NCBI RefSeq assembly: GCF_004766045.1
Contig: NZ_SPQQ01000024.1
Span: 1 to 40,449 of the forward strand
DNA from: Desulfosporosinus fructosivorans
GTDB lineage: Bacteria > Bacillota > Desulfitobacteriia > Desulfitobacteriales > Desulfitobacteriaceae
Direction of reading: 5' to 3'
DNA length: 40,449 bases
Positions 1 to 8,144 of this stretch are shown piece by piece; the first letter of the stretch is position 1, and every line of letters begins with the position of its first letter. Under the pieces are notes generated by a model that searched no databases, was not told where the DNA came from, and saw nothing but the letters and a program-made list of their open reading frames with translations. The position numbers and the translations under genes are program-made.

Positions 1-301
1 GAGTTTCTCTCATTGGCTGTCCTTGTTGTTTAGTTTTCAAAGACCATTAAAGTCCATGGTTTATGAGTTTGTATCCCCTGCACCCGTTTGGGCCGGATCT
101 AAATCTTAGCATTTTCAACTTGCGTTGTCAATGACTAATTTACTGTGTTTAGATTGAATAGTTTGAAGGTTTAACCCCTCACTTGTTCATTCAGTGTGCG
201 TCTTCGTGGCGCTCAGTTAGAATACCATTTCCGCAATGCGTTGTCAACTTTATTTACTCGAAAACGCTAGTTAAGTGATCATATCCACCTATTCAAAAGA
301 G
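1..301. other. Intergenic, nothing recognised
   Basis: No open frame with a ribosome binding site and no recognisable RNA gene was seen on either strand. The stretch lies downstream of the sstT terminator. The gene it belongs to, if any, is outside the window. Confidence 0.4.
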
Positions 302-345
302 AAAGCCCTCTATCGCAGATCATATACAACGAATAGAGGACTTCA
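302..345 (-). terminator. Terminator of sstT
   Basis: An inverted repeat, CCTCTAT (307-313) with ATAGAGG (333-339), encloses a loop of about 19 nt. Read on the minus strand it is followed by a pyrimidine-rich tail (CTTTCTCTTTTG). It lies about 30 bases after the sstT stop codon. Confidence 0.6.
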
Positions 346-376
346 ATATGCGTAAAAGCAATACCTTGGGTTGTTT

Positions 377-1609
377 CTATTTATTAATAATGATTTCTTT
401 TCCTTCTTTACGCCACTTAGCAAATTCAGCTGTTGCTGTGAAAAGTGCGTCTGTGGATGAGTTAAGTGCCGTTTCGAAAGAGTCTTGTAAAACACCTACG
501 ATAAAGCCTACACCAACTATCTGCATAGAAATATCATTTGGGATACCAAATAAACTCGCCGCTAGAGGAATCAACAATAACGAACCTCCAGCTACGCCTG
601 AAGCACCGCAAGCGCTTACAGCTGCTAATACGCTGAGGATTAGCGCCGTAGCGATATCCACTTCAATACCAAGCGTGTGAACCGCTGCAAGGGTCATAAC
701 AGAAATGGTAACCGCTGCGCCAGCCATGTTGATGGTAGCGCCTAACGGAATGGATACCGAATACGTATCTTTATCTAAACCTAGATTTTCACACAAGGTC
801 ATATTTACAGGAATGTTTGCCGCTGAGCTACGTGTAAAGAATGCTGTGATACCACTTTCTCTTAAGCACCTAAACACTAGTGGGTAGGGGTTTTTACGAA
901 TATTTACGTACACAATAATTGGATTGACAACAAGAGCGATAAAGACCATACAACCAATTAGAACTGCAAGTAACTGTCCATAGCTGAGTAAGACCCCGAG
1001 TCCACTTGTAGCAATCGAATCAAATACGAGACCCATAATACCTAAGGGCGCGAACTTTATGACCCATCTAACCATTAGGGTTAAGGCATCCGAAAAATCA
1101 GAAATCATCGTTTTTGTAGTATCAGGCACATTTTTTAAAGCAGCGCCAAGAACTAACGCCCAAGCCAATATACCAATATAGTTGGCATTAAATAGTGCTT
1201 TCACAGGGTTATCAACAACATTCATCAGTAATGCTTTGAGAACCTCGACTACGCCTCCAGGAGGAATCACATCCTTAGCGCCCGCCGCCAGTGTTAAGGT
1301 TACCGGAAATATAAAGCTTGCAGCAACCGCCACAACTGCGGCTAAGAATGTTCCTAAAAGATAAAGGAAGATAATAGATTTCATATTGGTTTGATGACCA
1401 CTCTTGTGTTGAGAGATGGCTGACATGACCAAGAAGAAAACCAATATTGGGGCAATCCCTTTCAAAGCACCCACAAATAAAGAACCAAAAATTGTGATAG
1501 GTTTTGCTAAGTCTGGAACTGTTACAGCTAAGATTATACCAATAATCAACCCTATAATTATTTGTTTTACCAAGCTCAATTGATTCCACTTGTTCATCAG
1601 ATTTTTCAT
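377..1609 (-). CDS. sstT: Serine/threonine:Na+ symporter SstT
   Basis: Sodium-coupled uptake of serine and threonine across the cytoplasmic membrane (dicarboxylate/amino acid:cation symporter family). The product of about 410 residues matches the family length. It has a series of hydrophobic helices, the family segment PLGATINMAGAA in the second half and the glycine/alanine-rich SACGASGVAGGSLLLIP stretch near the C-terminus, both typical of SstT. A GTG start 6 nt upstream is possible, but the ATG at 1609 lies 10 nt after AGGAGG and is preferred. The gene runs in the same direction as tdh and kbl, the threonine-to-glycine enzymes, so uptake and breakdown of threonine are encoded side by side. 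The 430-base gap and the tdh terminator suggest separate transcription. The N-terminus and family assignment look secure; substrate preference within the family is inferred. Confidence 0.93.
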   Translation of the reverse strand: MKNLMNKWNQLSLVKQIIIGLIIGIILAVTVPDLAKPITIFGSLFVGALKGIAPILVFFLVMSAISQHKSGHQTNMKSIIFLYLLGTFLAAVVAVAASFIFPVTLTLAAGAKDVIPPGGVVEVLKALLMNVVDNPVKALFNANYIGILAWALVLGAALKNVPDTTKTMISDFSDALTLMVRWVIKFAPLGIMGLVFDSIATSGLGVLLSYGQLLAVLIGCMVFIALVVNPIIVYVNIRKNPYPLVFRCLRESGITAFFTRSSAANIPVNMTLCENLGLDKDTYSVSIPLGATINMAGAAVTISVMTLAAVHTLGIEVDIATALILSVLAAVSACGASGVAGGSLLLIPLAASLFGIPNDISMQIVGVGFIVGVLQDSFETALNSSTDALFTATAEFAKWRKEGKEIIINK

Positions 1610-1615
1610 AATCAC

Positions 1616-2002
1616 TTTTCCTCCTATTATTTAAGATAGAAACAAAACAGCGCAGCAGTTTCTTGTTATTACTGTCCAGATTCCGGGTAACGAGCCTTCG
1701 AAGCCTCATAGAGCTTGTCCCATTTCTCATGAATTCATCACCTTGGTCACAAATAACACTGGTGAGTCGATGAGGAATTTAACCCTAATATGATGATGGT
1801 TGTAGTTTACCAATCGACGATTTTCTTTATCCATGTACTAGCATATTAATAATAGCGAATTCTCAAGCTGGATGGCTTAGCTGATATTTGAAGGCTCGGA
1901 AAGTGAACTCGCTCAACTAAGTCGCTACTTACGCCAAAATCAGAGTACTAGGTCACGCCCATATTAAGTGGGAGTTTAAAATAGATGATACGAGTAAGGA
2001 GT
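1616..2002. other. Upstream region of sstT, no clear gene
   Basis: Apart from the sstT ribosome binding site (AGGAGG near 1620) nothing is assignable. A minus-strand frame ending near 1672 reads HEKWDKLYEASKARYPESGQ before a stop, which looks protein-like but has no start or binding site; it may be a gene remnant. No T-box or known riboswitch core was recognised. Confidence 0.35.
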
Positions 2003-2027
2003 GAGGTCTGACATGACGGCAGACCTC
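2003..2027 (-). terminator. Terminator of the kbl-tdh unit
   Basis: An 8-bp perfect stem, GAGGTCTG (2003-2010) with CAGACCTC (2020-2027), lies 16 nt past the tdh stop codon. There is no strong U-tract, so efficiency is uncertain. Confidence 0.55.
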
Positions 2028-2042
2028 TCAATAGTTTTCTCA

Positions 2043-3005
2043 CTAGCTTGCATTCTGTCTTAACTTTTGTTGAATCTTCTGCAGCATATCTGAAGTCAAT
2101 TTTGCTAAATCATAGTTAGTTGTAAAACCCCATTCTGCAATAGCTGCTGTAGGATCAATGGAATTCGGCCAACTATCCGCTATACCTTGACGGATAGGGT
2201 CAACATTATAATCCATTTTAAAAGCTGGTAGAGATTTTTTAATTTCAGTTGCAAAATCATCTGGCTGAGCGCTAATAGCAGTAACGTTATAAGCATTTCT
2301 GTGGATAAGCCTAGTAGGATCGGCCTCCATTAATTTAATAATTGCATCTAGCGCGTCGGGCATATACATCATATCCATATAGGTCCCTTGTGCGATATAA
2401 GAGGTATATTGTCCCTTTCTCAAGGCTTCATAATATATTTCGACAGCGTAATCTGTTGTTCCGCCCCCTGGTGGTGTGACATAGGAAATCAGTCCGGGGA
2501 GACGAACTCCTCTGGTGTCCACTCCGAACTTAAGGTTGTAATAATCACACAGCAGTTCACCAGCCACTTTATTTACTCCATACATGGTTGTCGGTCTCTG
2601 GATCGTAACTTGTGGTGTATTATCTTTGGGAGTTGATGGCCCGAACGCACCAATCGAACTTGGAGTAAAAAATTGGCACTGGAGTTCTCTGGCCGTTTCC
2701 AGAGCATTGACGAGCCCTCCCATATTTAAATTCCAAGCAAAAAGGGGTTTTGCTTCCGCCGTTGCAGATAACAGTGCCGCTAAATGAATAAATGTGTCGA
2801 CTTGATATTTTTTGGCTATATCGAACATAGCTTGAGCATTTGTTACATCCAGAGCTTCATGAGGACCTGACTGCGTCAGCCAAAACTGCTTCTCCTGTCT
2901 AATATCAGTAGCAATGACATTGTCATTTCCATAAACGTCGCGTAATTTCGGTATAAGCTCTGAACCGATTTGCCCAAGGGCTCCGGTAACTAATATTTTT
3001 TTCAT
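2043..3005 (-). CDS. tdh: L-threonine 3-dehydrogenase (SDR type)
   Basis: Oxidises L-threonine with NAD+ to 2-amino-3-ketobutyrate in the cytosol. The 320-residue protein is the short-chain (GalE-like extended SDR) form of TDH, not the zinc-dependent form. It opens with a Rossmann motif TGALGQIGSELIPKL, has DIR after the second strand (adenine-ribose binding) and the catalytic pair in TTMYGVNKVAGE (YxxxK). The ATG at 3005 is chosen over a start 18 nt upstream because GGAGG sits 8 nt before it. It lies 86 bases downstream of kbl on the same strand, so the two steps of threonine-to-glycine conversion are probably co-transcribed and close with the hairpin at 2003-2027. The assignment is strong because the neighbour is the enzyme that uses its product. 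Confidence 0.92.
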   Translation of the reverse strand: MKKILVTGALGQIGSELIPKLRDVYGNDNVIATDIRQEKQFWLTQSGPHEALDVTNAQAMFDIAKKYQVDTFIHLAALLSATAEAKPLFAWNLNMGGLVNALETARELQCQFFTPSSIGAFGPSTPKDNTPQVTIQRPTTMYGVNKVAGELLCDYYNLKFGVDTRGVRLPGLISYVTPPGGGTTDYAVEIYYEALRKGQYTSYIAQGTYMDMMYMPDALDAIIKLMEADPTRLIHRNAYNVTAISAQPDDFATEIKKSLPAFKMDYNVDPIRQGIADSWPNSIDPTAAIAEWGFTTNYDLAKLTSDMLQKIQQKLRQNAS

Positions 3006-3091
3006 AATACTACCTCCGCTCATTTCTTAAGTAATACCCCTTGTGAACCGGCAGGTTCATGGAAGTAAGACTAATAATCTATGGCTCATTT

Positions 3092-4282
3092 CTACAGAAT
3101 TTTCATTTCTAATCCAACTTTTCTGTAAATGACTAAAGCCTGGTCCAGCATTACTCTGGTATGAGCAGCTGTCGGCATATTTCTCACTCGGCCCGTTCCT
3201 TTGGGAACAGTAGGAAAAATGATTGCCTTGGCATAGACGCCATTTTCATAGAGCTTTCTACTGAATATTTGAGTTTGAATTTCGTCCCCAATAATACACG
3301 GAGTGATCGGGGTTTGACTTGCACCAATATTAAAGCCCAGGCCTTTTAGCCCTTCTTTCAGATAGTTTCCGTTTTCCCACAGCCGTTTTTGTAATTCTGT
3401 ACTGTTTGATAAAATGTCAATAGCGGTAATACAAGCAGCGACATCACCAGGGGTTAACGCCGTAGAGAAAAGGAAGGGTCGGCTTCTCACCTTCAGCCAA
3501 TCAATTAACTCTTTTTTGCCGGCTACATAGCCACCTATAACCCCTAGAGCTTTAGAAAGAGTACCCATCTGAAAATCAATTTTGTCGGATAAACCAAAAT
3601 GTTTGACCGTTCCTACCCCGTCTCCTAACACGCCTGAACCATGAGCATCATCGACGTAAGTGATCAAATCAAGTTCTTCGGCGACTTCCACAATCTCAGG
3701 CAGCTTAGCGATATCACCGTCCATTGAGAAGACCCCGTCCGTAATTACCATGATTTTCTTATACAAACCCGATTTTTTAGCCTGCAACGATTTTGCTCGC
3801 AAATCAGCGATATCAGAATGTTTATAGGCAATGACTTTGGCTCTCGATAAGCGGCATCCATCAATAATAGAGGCATGGTTTAATTCATCCGACAGGATTG
3901 CGTCATCCTTATCCATGACAGCGGAAATAGCACCCATATTACAATTGAAGCCAGATTGAAAGGCAATAGCCGCTTCGGTATGCTTAAAGGCAGCTAGTTT
4001 TTCTTCTAATTTGACATGAAGTTCCATCGTACCATTAATTGTTCTTACGGCCCCTGCGCCGACCCCATACTTATTGATAGCTTCGATTGCCGCTGCTTTT
4101 AATCTAGGATCGGTAGCCAATCCTAAATAATTATTTGAAGATAAGTTGATCATTTCTTTTCCGCAAATTTTAATTAATGGGCCATTGGAACTTTCTAAGG
4201 GATCGATCACATTGTACAACCCTTTACTTTTCAAATCTGCCAGGTTTTCTTTTAAAAAGCTTTGTAATATTTTACTATCCAT
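3092..4282 (-). CDS. kbl: Glycine C-acetyltransferase (2-amino-3-ketobutyrate CoA ligase)
   Basis: PLP enzyme that cleaves 2-amino-3-ketobutyrate with CoA to glycine and acetyl-CoA. The 396-residue product has the normal length of the alpha-oxoamine synthase family. Visible signatures are NLSSNNYLGLATDPRL near the N-terminus, the PLP-ring aspartate/histidine motif YVDDAHGSGVLG, and the PLP-lysine segment GTLSKALGVIGGYVAG. Related enzymes (8-amino-7-oxononanoate synthase BioF, 5-aminolevulinate synthase) share these motifs; the adjacent tdh makes Kbl by far the best choice. A GGGGGGA tract 8-13 nt upstream of the ATG serves as ribosome binding site. It is the first gene of the kbl-tdh unit. 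Confidence 0.93.
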   Translation of the reverse strand: MDSKILQSFLKENLADLKSKGLYNVIDPLESSNGPLIKICGKEMINLSSNNYLGLATDPRLKAAAIEAINKYGVGAGAVRTINGTMELHVKLEEKLAAFKHTEAAIAFQSGFNCNMGAISAVMDKDDAILSDELNHASIIDGCRLSRAKVIAYKHSDIADLRAKSLQAKKSGLYKKIMVITDGVFSMDGDIAKLPEIVEVAEELDLITYVDDAHGSGVLGDGVGTVKHFGLSDKIDFQMGTLSKALGVIGGYVAGKKELIDWLKVRSRPFLFSTALTPGDVAACITAIDILSNSTELQKRLWENGNYLKEGLKGLGFNIGASQTPITPCIIGDEIQTQIFSRKLYENGVYAKAIIFPTVPKGTGRVRNMPTAAHTRVMLDQALVIYRKVGLEMKIL

Positions 4283-4526
4283 AAATTAAATCCCCCCCAT
4301 TTGATGTCCGCTAACTGAATCTATGGTTTATAAAACCACATGTCCTCACCACGGAGACACTTTGATATATTATTCTAAATATATTTAATATATCCTCTTT
4401 AAAGTACCATTTTATCTCCGAAATGTCCACCCTATAAAGACATTTAAGGTGGAATATTTAAATATATATTTATACTCTTAGGATTAGTTCACGTCTTACC
4501 CAAAATATAAAAGGATTGTATTAAAA
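4283..4526. other. Promoter region of kbl-tdh
   Basis: An A+T-rich intergenic stretch between the kbl start and the terminator of the preceding gene. It includes the imperfect ATATATTTAATATA repeats near 4378-4392, which could hold promoter elements. No operator or riboswitch was recognised. Confidence 0.3.
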
Positions 4527-4553
4527 AAAGACTCCAAAAAACTCGGAATCTTT
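4527..4553 (-). terminator. Terminator of DUF6897 gene
   Basis: Read on the minus strand, AAAGATTCC pairs with GGAGTCTTT (one G-T pair) around a short T-rich loop and is followed directly by a run of seven T residues: a classic intrinsic terminator 33 bases after the stop. Confidence 0.8.
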
Positions 4554-4585
4554 GAGGCCTAATTCTTTAGATAAGAACTTTGAAA

Positions 4586-4915
4586 TCACACATCTAATAT
4601 TTTAATGCTCATAATAAACTCCGCATTAATAAGTTCTTTACCCTTTTTCGTTTCTACTTCAAGCCAATTTTCATTGACATCAATAATTTTGCCCTTGACA
4701 CTATTATTAAAATTCCCTGTAGATATCTGGCAATTCTTGCCGATATATTTCTTGATGAGCTCGTTTATCATCTTTACAACACCTTTACCTTTCCGCTTCT
4801 TAATTCTTAATAGTACTGCCTTCTGGGCTGCGCGTTGCTGTGGCAAAATAATTATAAAAATAATGAACAGTGGCATATAGATTGCAATCCATGATCCTGT
4901 ATCCAATAGCCTCAT
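4586..4915 (-). CDS. Membrane-anchored DUF6897 family protein
   Basis: A 109-residue protein of unknown function. Residues about 8-25 form one hydrophobic helix (WIAIYMPLFIIFIIILPQQ), then a basic stretch (RIKKRKGKG), then a compact domain from about residue 49 with the pattern IGKNCQIST...GKIIDVNENWLEVETKKGKE. This is what I recognise as DUF6897, a small-barrel (Sm/KOW-like) domain found in Clostridia. The basic linker after the helix predicts the barrel is cytoplasmic. The gene is monocistronic with its own strong terminator. The ribosome binding site (GAAGG) is very close to the ATG, so a later start at the internal MINELIKKY methionine, giving only the soluble domain, cannot be ruled out. 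An RNA- or membrane-related role would be guesswork. Confidence 0.75.
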   Translation of the reverse strand: MRLLDTGSWIAIYMPLFIIFIIILPQQRAAQKAVLLRIKKRKGKGVVKMINELIKKYIGKNCQISTGNFNNSVKGKIIDVNENWLEVETKKGKELINAEFIMSIKILDV

Positions 4916-5272
4916 CCTTCATTCATAGTATTGAATTGATTCAACGTTTTCAACCCAACTTACAACATGCTCAGTGTCGTGTGGGGTACTTTTAAGGTAT
5001 TAAAACTCATCTTTGCTCCTTAGAGTAGTATTTATAACAAATTATGCAGCTTTTAAATGCGCATTAGAAGATGTATCAATTATCGGTCAAAGTCAGTAAA
5101 AAGAGAATCCAATTATTCCACTAGTTTTTAGAAATTCTCTACTTAATCTAAAACAAAAACGATCAGAGTTCATGTCATTGCACAGAAACTTCATGAAGAC
5201 ATTTAAAATAGAGTCTAGATAAGCTAGAGCTACGTTATTTCCTCATGAAATATAACGATATAGCGCCTTAGA
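4916..5272. other. Intergenic, nothing recognised
   Basis: A stretch of about 350 bases with no frame carrying a ribosome binding site and no clear structure. It separates the DUF6897 gene from the terminator at 5273-5300. Confidence 0.35.
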
Positions 5273-5300
5273 AAAGGAACGCCAAGAAGGTGTTCCTTTC
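5273..5300 (-). terminator. Terminator downstream of the broken membrane protein gene
   Basis: AAAGGAACGCC pairs with GGTGTTCCTTT (one mismatch) around a 6-nt loop. On the minus strand it continues CCTTTTCTAAGG, a modest U-tract. Confidence 0.6.
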
Positions 5301-5356
5301 TATATACAACACTATGGTTTAATTCACCTTAGTTTCGCCAGAAGCAACAACTAGCC

Positions 5357-5630
5357 TTAACAACCTCGTTTTTTTAACTCTCCTACTAATTTCCATGAAG
5401 AATAAATAATAAGAACAATATAAAAATAAAAACTGAACTGTGCTGAGGACCATCTAGCATTTCCGAGATACACGTCCATAAGTTGGCCAGCCACCCCAGC
5501 AGCCATTCCAACAACAATGATAAGCCACATTTGAATTGCAACAATTACTCTTTCGTTGAAAGAATAAATACACATAAAGTGCTATGCAAATAAGAACCAC
5601 GCCTCTTGAAATCAGTAAAAGTGTTGTCAT
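5357..5630 (-). pseudogene. Frameshifted paralogue of the small two-helix membrane protein at 6434
   Basis: Reading from the ATG at 5630 (GAGGAAG 8 nt upstream) gives MTTLLLISRGVVLICIALYV and then FFQRK. At about 5546-5556 the frame breaks, and the following frame continues VIVAIQMWLIIVVGMAAG through WKLVGELKKRGC to the stop at 5357. Joined, the product aligns end to end with the intact 91-residue neighbour at 6434-6709 (MTTLLLVSRSVFLISVGLYL, IQTWLTIVVGMFAG, WKLFQELKKRRH), apart from a few residues lost at the junction. The family is a small integral membrane protein with about three hydrophobic segments and unknown function. It is either a pseudogene produced by a small deletion in a duplicated gene, or a sequence error. 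Confidence 0.8.
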
Positions 5631-5827
5631 TTCATTATCTTCCTCATTACTATAATATTCAGACCTAATATTTAAGTATATCATAACGCATTTGATCTTA
5701 TAACTCATTATCTCGACTTAGTATCTTCCAATAAAAAGCAGTATCAACTTTAATTTTTAACCAAAACGTTCCGTATTTACCGAACATTTCATATTATAGG
5801 GTATTATTGGAAAGGGAAGAAATACAA

Positions 5828-5944
5828 ATGGCATTTGGAAACGTTGATGGAGCAACATGCGGTTGCGGAAATGGCCTTGGCGCAGGAATCGCTGCAGTTG
5901 TAGTAATAATTCTTCTTCTGATCGCTATGGGAATCGTATTCTAA
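5828..5944 (+). CDS. YjcZ-like sporulation protein (38 aa)
   Basis: A 38-residue protein: a short Gly/Cys-rich head (GATCGCGNGLGAG) followed by one hydrophobic helix (IAAVVVIILLLIAMGIVF) that ends at the stop codon. This is the layout of YjcZ/small spore-membrane proteins common in spore formers. GGGAAG lies 8 nt before the ATG. A CATATTATA box at 5790-5798 matches the -10 element used by mother-cell sigma-K/E (CATANNNTA), but no matching -35 was found. It forms a tandem pair with the similar gene 22 nt downstream and shares its terminator. The protein is too short for most gene callers, but its composition and context support it. Confidence 0.8.
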   Translation: MAFGNVDGATCGCGNGLGAGIAAVVVIILLLIAMGIVF

Positions 5945-5966
5945 GTTTAGAAAGGTGGAGTTTTTC

Positions 5967-6101
5967 ATGTACGGAATGGGTTATGGTGGAATGAGCGGAG
6001 CATGTTGTCCGCAGGCTGTTGCTCCAGTTGCTGCTGGTGTCGGAGTAGGAATAATCGCAGTTGCGATTTTGATTCTCATCGCATTGGGCGTTATCTTCTA
6101 A
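5967..6101 (+). CDS. YjcZ-like sporulation protein (44 aa)
   Basis: A 44-residue paralogue of the preceding mini-gene: MYGMGYGGMSGACCPQ head, then VGVGIIAVAILILIALGVIF to the stop. AAAGGTGGAG provides an excellent ribosome binding site 6 nt before the ATG. The last helix of the two proteins is nearly interchangeable (IALGVIF versus IAMGIVF), so they arose by tandem duplication. In characterised spore formers such proteins are made late in sporulation and sit in a spore membrane or coat; their molecular role is not known. The pair ends at a strong terminator. Confidence 0.82.
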   Translation: MYGMGYGGMSGACCPQAVAPVAAGVGVGIIAVAILILIALGVIF

Positions 6102-6127
6102 AAGCACTAATAAGTAAGTGCATACCA

Positions 6128-6175
6128 GAAACCAGTATGTCAATTGGCAATCAATTCATATACTGGTTTCCTTTT
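6128..6175 (+). terminator. Terminator of the YjcZ-like pair
   Basis: GAAACCAGTAT (6128-6138) pairs perfectly with ATACTGGTTTC (6160-6170) and is followed by CTTTT, 27 bases after the second stop codon. Confidence 0.8.
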
Positions 6176-6189
6176 GGCTATTGTTGTTC

Positions 6190-6430
6190 TAACTCTTGAA
6201 CAGAAGAAAGTCCTCCTTGACCAAATAGTCACCGATGGTAACCTCCCTCAGTGCAAGCAGACGCTTACAACTCAATAAAGACAAATCAAGCACCTTGTGA
6301 CGGAACTGGTACTGCTCGAATAGGGAGTAGCATGGGAGCAGGATTTGGTCAAAGTCAAGGAATGGCAAAAGAGCTGGCCAAGGCAGCGGCCTTGGTGGTG
6401 GAATGGGCAAGGTTTTAGTTGCCGTTACTA
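6190..6430 (+). pseudogene. Decayed DUF2680-like (YckD-type) gene remnant
   Basis: Protein-like sequence continues through three frames. The first reads VLTLEQKKVLLDQIVTDGNL (about 6186-6245). Next, VQADAYNSIKTNQAPCDGTG and GSSMGAGFGQSQG run to about 6365. Finally NGKRAGQGSGLGGGMGK occurs in a third frame. Joined, this resembles the C-terminal half of exported DUF2680 proteins: an LTxEQKKALLD-type helix followed by a Gly-rich tail with CDGTG. The N-terminus and signal peptide are missing and there is no start or binding site. At least two frame changes make it a pseudogene. The assignment rests on pattern recognition of a low-complexity tail, hence moderate confidence. Confidence 0.45.
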
Positions 6431-6433
6431 ACC

Positions 6434-6709
6434 CTAATGTCGCCGTTTCTTTAACTCTTGGAATAATTTCCACAAAGAATAAATAATAATCCCAGAATAC
6501 AGAAAAAAGCTAATCCGCACGGAGTCCCAAGTATAATTTCCGAGATTCACGTCTACGAGTGCACTAACTAAGCCAGCAAACATCCCAACAACAATGGTAA
6601 GCCACGTTTGAATTACCACATCATTTTTCTTGCGTCGAGAGAAGTAATAGAGATAAAGTCCTACGGAAATTAGAAATACGCTTCTTGAAACCAATAGAAG
6701 TGTGGTCAT
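6434..6709 (-). CDS. Small integral membrane protein (91 aa), unknown function
   Basis: A hydrophobic protein with three likely membrane segments: residues about 3-20 (LLLVSRSVFLISVGLYLYYF), about 31-50 (IQTWLTIVVGMFAGLVSALV) and about 62-82 (ISFFLYSGIIIYSLWKLF). They are separated by the basic linker SRRKKND and followed by the basic tail ELKKRRH. The start at 6709 is chosen over an upstream methionine because GAGGAA lies just before it. The same gene, frameshifted, occurs at 5357-5630, with the two YjcZ-like spore genes between the copies. The surroundings suggest a sporulation-related membrane protein, but I recognise no family. Confidence 0.7.
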   Translation of the reverse strand: MTTLLLVSRSVFLISVGLYLYYFSRRKKNDVVIQTWLTIVVGMFAGLVSALVDVNLGNYTWDSVRISFFLYSGIIIYSLWKLFQELKKRRH

Positions 6710-6811
6710 GTAGTTTTTTTCCTCATTTACCATAAATTCAGCGACAACGCCGTATACAGAGTATAACAAAACATATAGGGTCTATCAAGGATCGCATCGG
6801 GCACTAGGTGA

Positions 6812-7396
6812 TTAACTCTCTGTAATTTGCATCTTATGAATTAACGTTTCTCCCATCAGACTGAGATATAGTTCATACATGGACCTTTTAATCTCACGAT
6901 TGATTGTTTCCTTGGACGCCACCAGTGGCAGTGCCATTAGATACATTGGAATATCCCAGATTGAATAATCCACGCCCTCGATAAGGTAAAATCCTACTCT
7001 TTCGTAAAATTCAATGCGACGCCTGCGTGAATCTGCATCCGCTGGAGTTTTGGCCTGGTCTGGCCGTTCCACTTCCACAAGAAGAACCTGTTTATCTCGA
7101 TACATAAGTCGCAGTCTTTTCAAAAACGCAGATCCTATGCCCTGTCCCCTATACTCCTTAAAAACAGCCAAAAGACTAATCAGAACATAGTTATTTTCAT
7201 GGCTGTCTGTACAGACTGAATAGGCAATATCCTTTTCGCCTTCACAGAAGATCAGCGCCTTTTGAAGGCCACCTTGAAGATGTTGATATATTATCGAATA
7301 CGGTGCATATTCTCCCTGAGAAAAATCCCGTACAATTAGTTGATAGAAAGCCTTAAGTTCATCAAGTTCCATACGACGGATGCTGTAATTGGACAT
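6812..7396 (-). CDS. GNAT family N-acetyltransferase
   Basis: A 194-residue protein transferring an acyl group from acyl-CoA to an unidentified amine. The GNAT core shows the beta4 segment YVLISLLAVFKEYRGQGIGS containing the acetyl-CoA pyrophosphate-binding motif RGQGIG (Q/RxxGxG/A), and RIEFYERVGFY as the typical motif B region. The protein extends about 40 residues past the usual fold (ETINREIKRSMYELYLSLMG), a helical tail of unknown meaning. A GGGGGC tract 9 nt before the ATG is a weak ribosome binding site. A 14-bp hairpin (7435-7471) separates it from the methyltransferase gene upstream. Substrate unknown. Confidence 0.85.
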   Translation of the reverse strand: MSNYSIRRMELDELKAFYQLIVRDFSQGEYAPYSIIYQHLQGGLQKALIFCEGEKDIAYSVCTDSHENNYVLISLLAVFKEYRGQGIGSAFLKRLRLMYRDKQVLLVEVERPDQAKTPADADSRRRRIEFYERVGFYLIEGVDYSIWDIPMYLMALPLVASKETINREIKRSMYELYLSLMGETLIHKMQITES

Positions 7397-7434
7397 AATA
7401 TGTCGCCCCCAAAAGTTTTTCGAACTATTATATA

Positions 7435-7471
7435 GATAAAGCTGCTCTTGTTTTTAGAGAGCAGCTTTATC
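7435..7471. terminator. 14-bp perfect hairpin between methyltransferase and GNAT genes
   Basis: GATAAAGCTGCTCT (7435-7448) pairs perfectly with AGAGCAGCTTTATC (7458-7471) over a 9-nt loop. No strong T-run follows on either strand. It is the only structure in the gap and probably ends the methyltransferase transcript. Confidence 0.6.
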
Positions 7472-7586
7472 ATATTTAGGTTTTTACCCCAATCTATCAT
7501 ACTATCCATATAATCTATTTAAAGTAACATTGTGCTCATTACAAATTTCCCAATATCATGATAAAGCAATTCTTGCGTTTCTTTAA

Positions 7587-8144
7587 TTAAAGACTTTCAA
7601 ATATTAAGCAATAGAAATTATCTCCTAATGAAAATTTATCGGTAGTTTTTAATCCCCGACTATTACCCATTTCTTCTACATACTCTTCAGCTATCCTATG
7701 ATCAACTGGTGGACCCATTGGTGTTTTTCTCTTATGAAACTCGATTATCATGAGCTTGCCCTTTTGCTTTAAAATTCGCTTGATCTCATTAATCATTAAT
7801 TCTTTATTTTCTACTTCATGAAATACAGTTACCATGATCGCCATATCACAGCTATTATTATCTACTGGAAGGATAGTCGAATCAACCTTCTTTATTATTA
7901 GGTTTTTAATATTGCGCTCAGCCATTCTATTCGTAAGTAATTCTATCATACTATCGGATATTTCCAACGCATAGATATCATTGTTGCTTATTTCAGTCGC
8001 GGGATAAGTAAATACCCCTGTACCAGCACCAATGTCACAAAGTATCATTTTTTCTGTAAATCCTGCTCTAATTAATGAATTCTTTGGATCAAGTTCTGCC
8101 ATTCTCAATTGATTTTCAAATTTAATAATTTTATCCTTATCCAT
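7587..8144 (-). CDS. Class I SAM-dependent methyltransferase
   Basis: A 185-residue methyltransferase of the UbiE/Methyltransf_11/25 type. Motif I is ILCDIGAGTGVFTYPATE (SAM-binding glycine loop), the acidic residue after strand 2 is in IYALEISDSM, motif II/III is CDMAIMVTVFHEVENKE, and ILKQKGKLMIIEFHKR is the post-III region. It lacks extra domains. AGGGGAT lies about 8 nt before the ATG. The context (GNAT downstream, oxidase upstream on the same strand but 300 bases away) gives no substrate clue. Confidence 0.88.
   Translation of the reverse strand: MDKDKIIKFENQLRMAELDPKNSLIRAGFTEKMILCDIGAGTGVFTYPATEISNNDIYALEISDSMIELLTNRMAERNIKNLIIKKVDSTILPVDNNSCDMAIMVTVFHEVENKELMINEIKRILKQKGKLMIIEFHKRKTPMGPPVDHRIAEEYVEEMGNSRGLKTTDKFSLGDNFYCLIFESL

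Noticed and set aside
1..300. An rRNA operon edge or tRNA
   Set aside because: No cloverleaf or conserved rRNA sequence could be made out.
1275..1730. A 151-codon minus-strand frame overlapping the start of sstT
   Set aside because: It is a shadow of sstT in another frame; the composition is not protein-like and sstT is clearly the real gene.
1616..1800. A T-box or lysine/glycine riboswitch before sstT
   Set aside because: No T-box core (AGGGTGGNACCGCG) or other known riboswitch signature could be found on the minus strand.
6189..6473. A 94-codon minus-strand frame rich in proline and leucine
   Set aside because: It is antisense to the decayed Gly-rich DUF2680-like remnant, which explains the Pro-rich translation.
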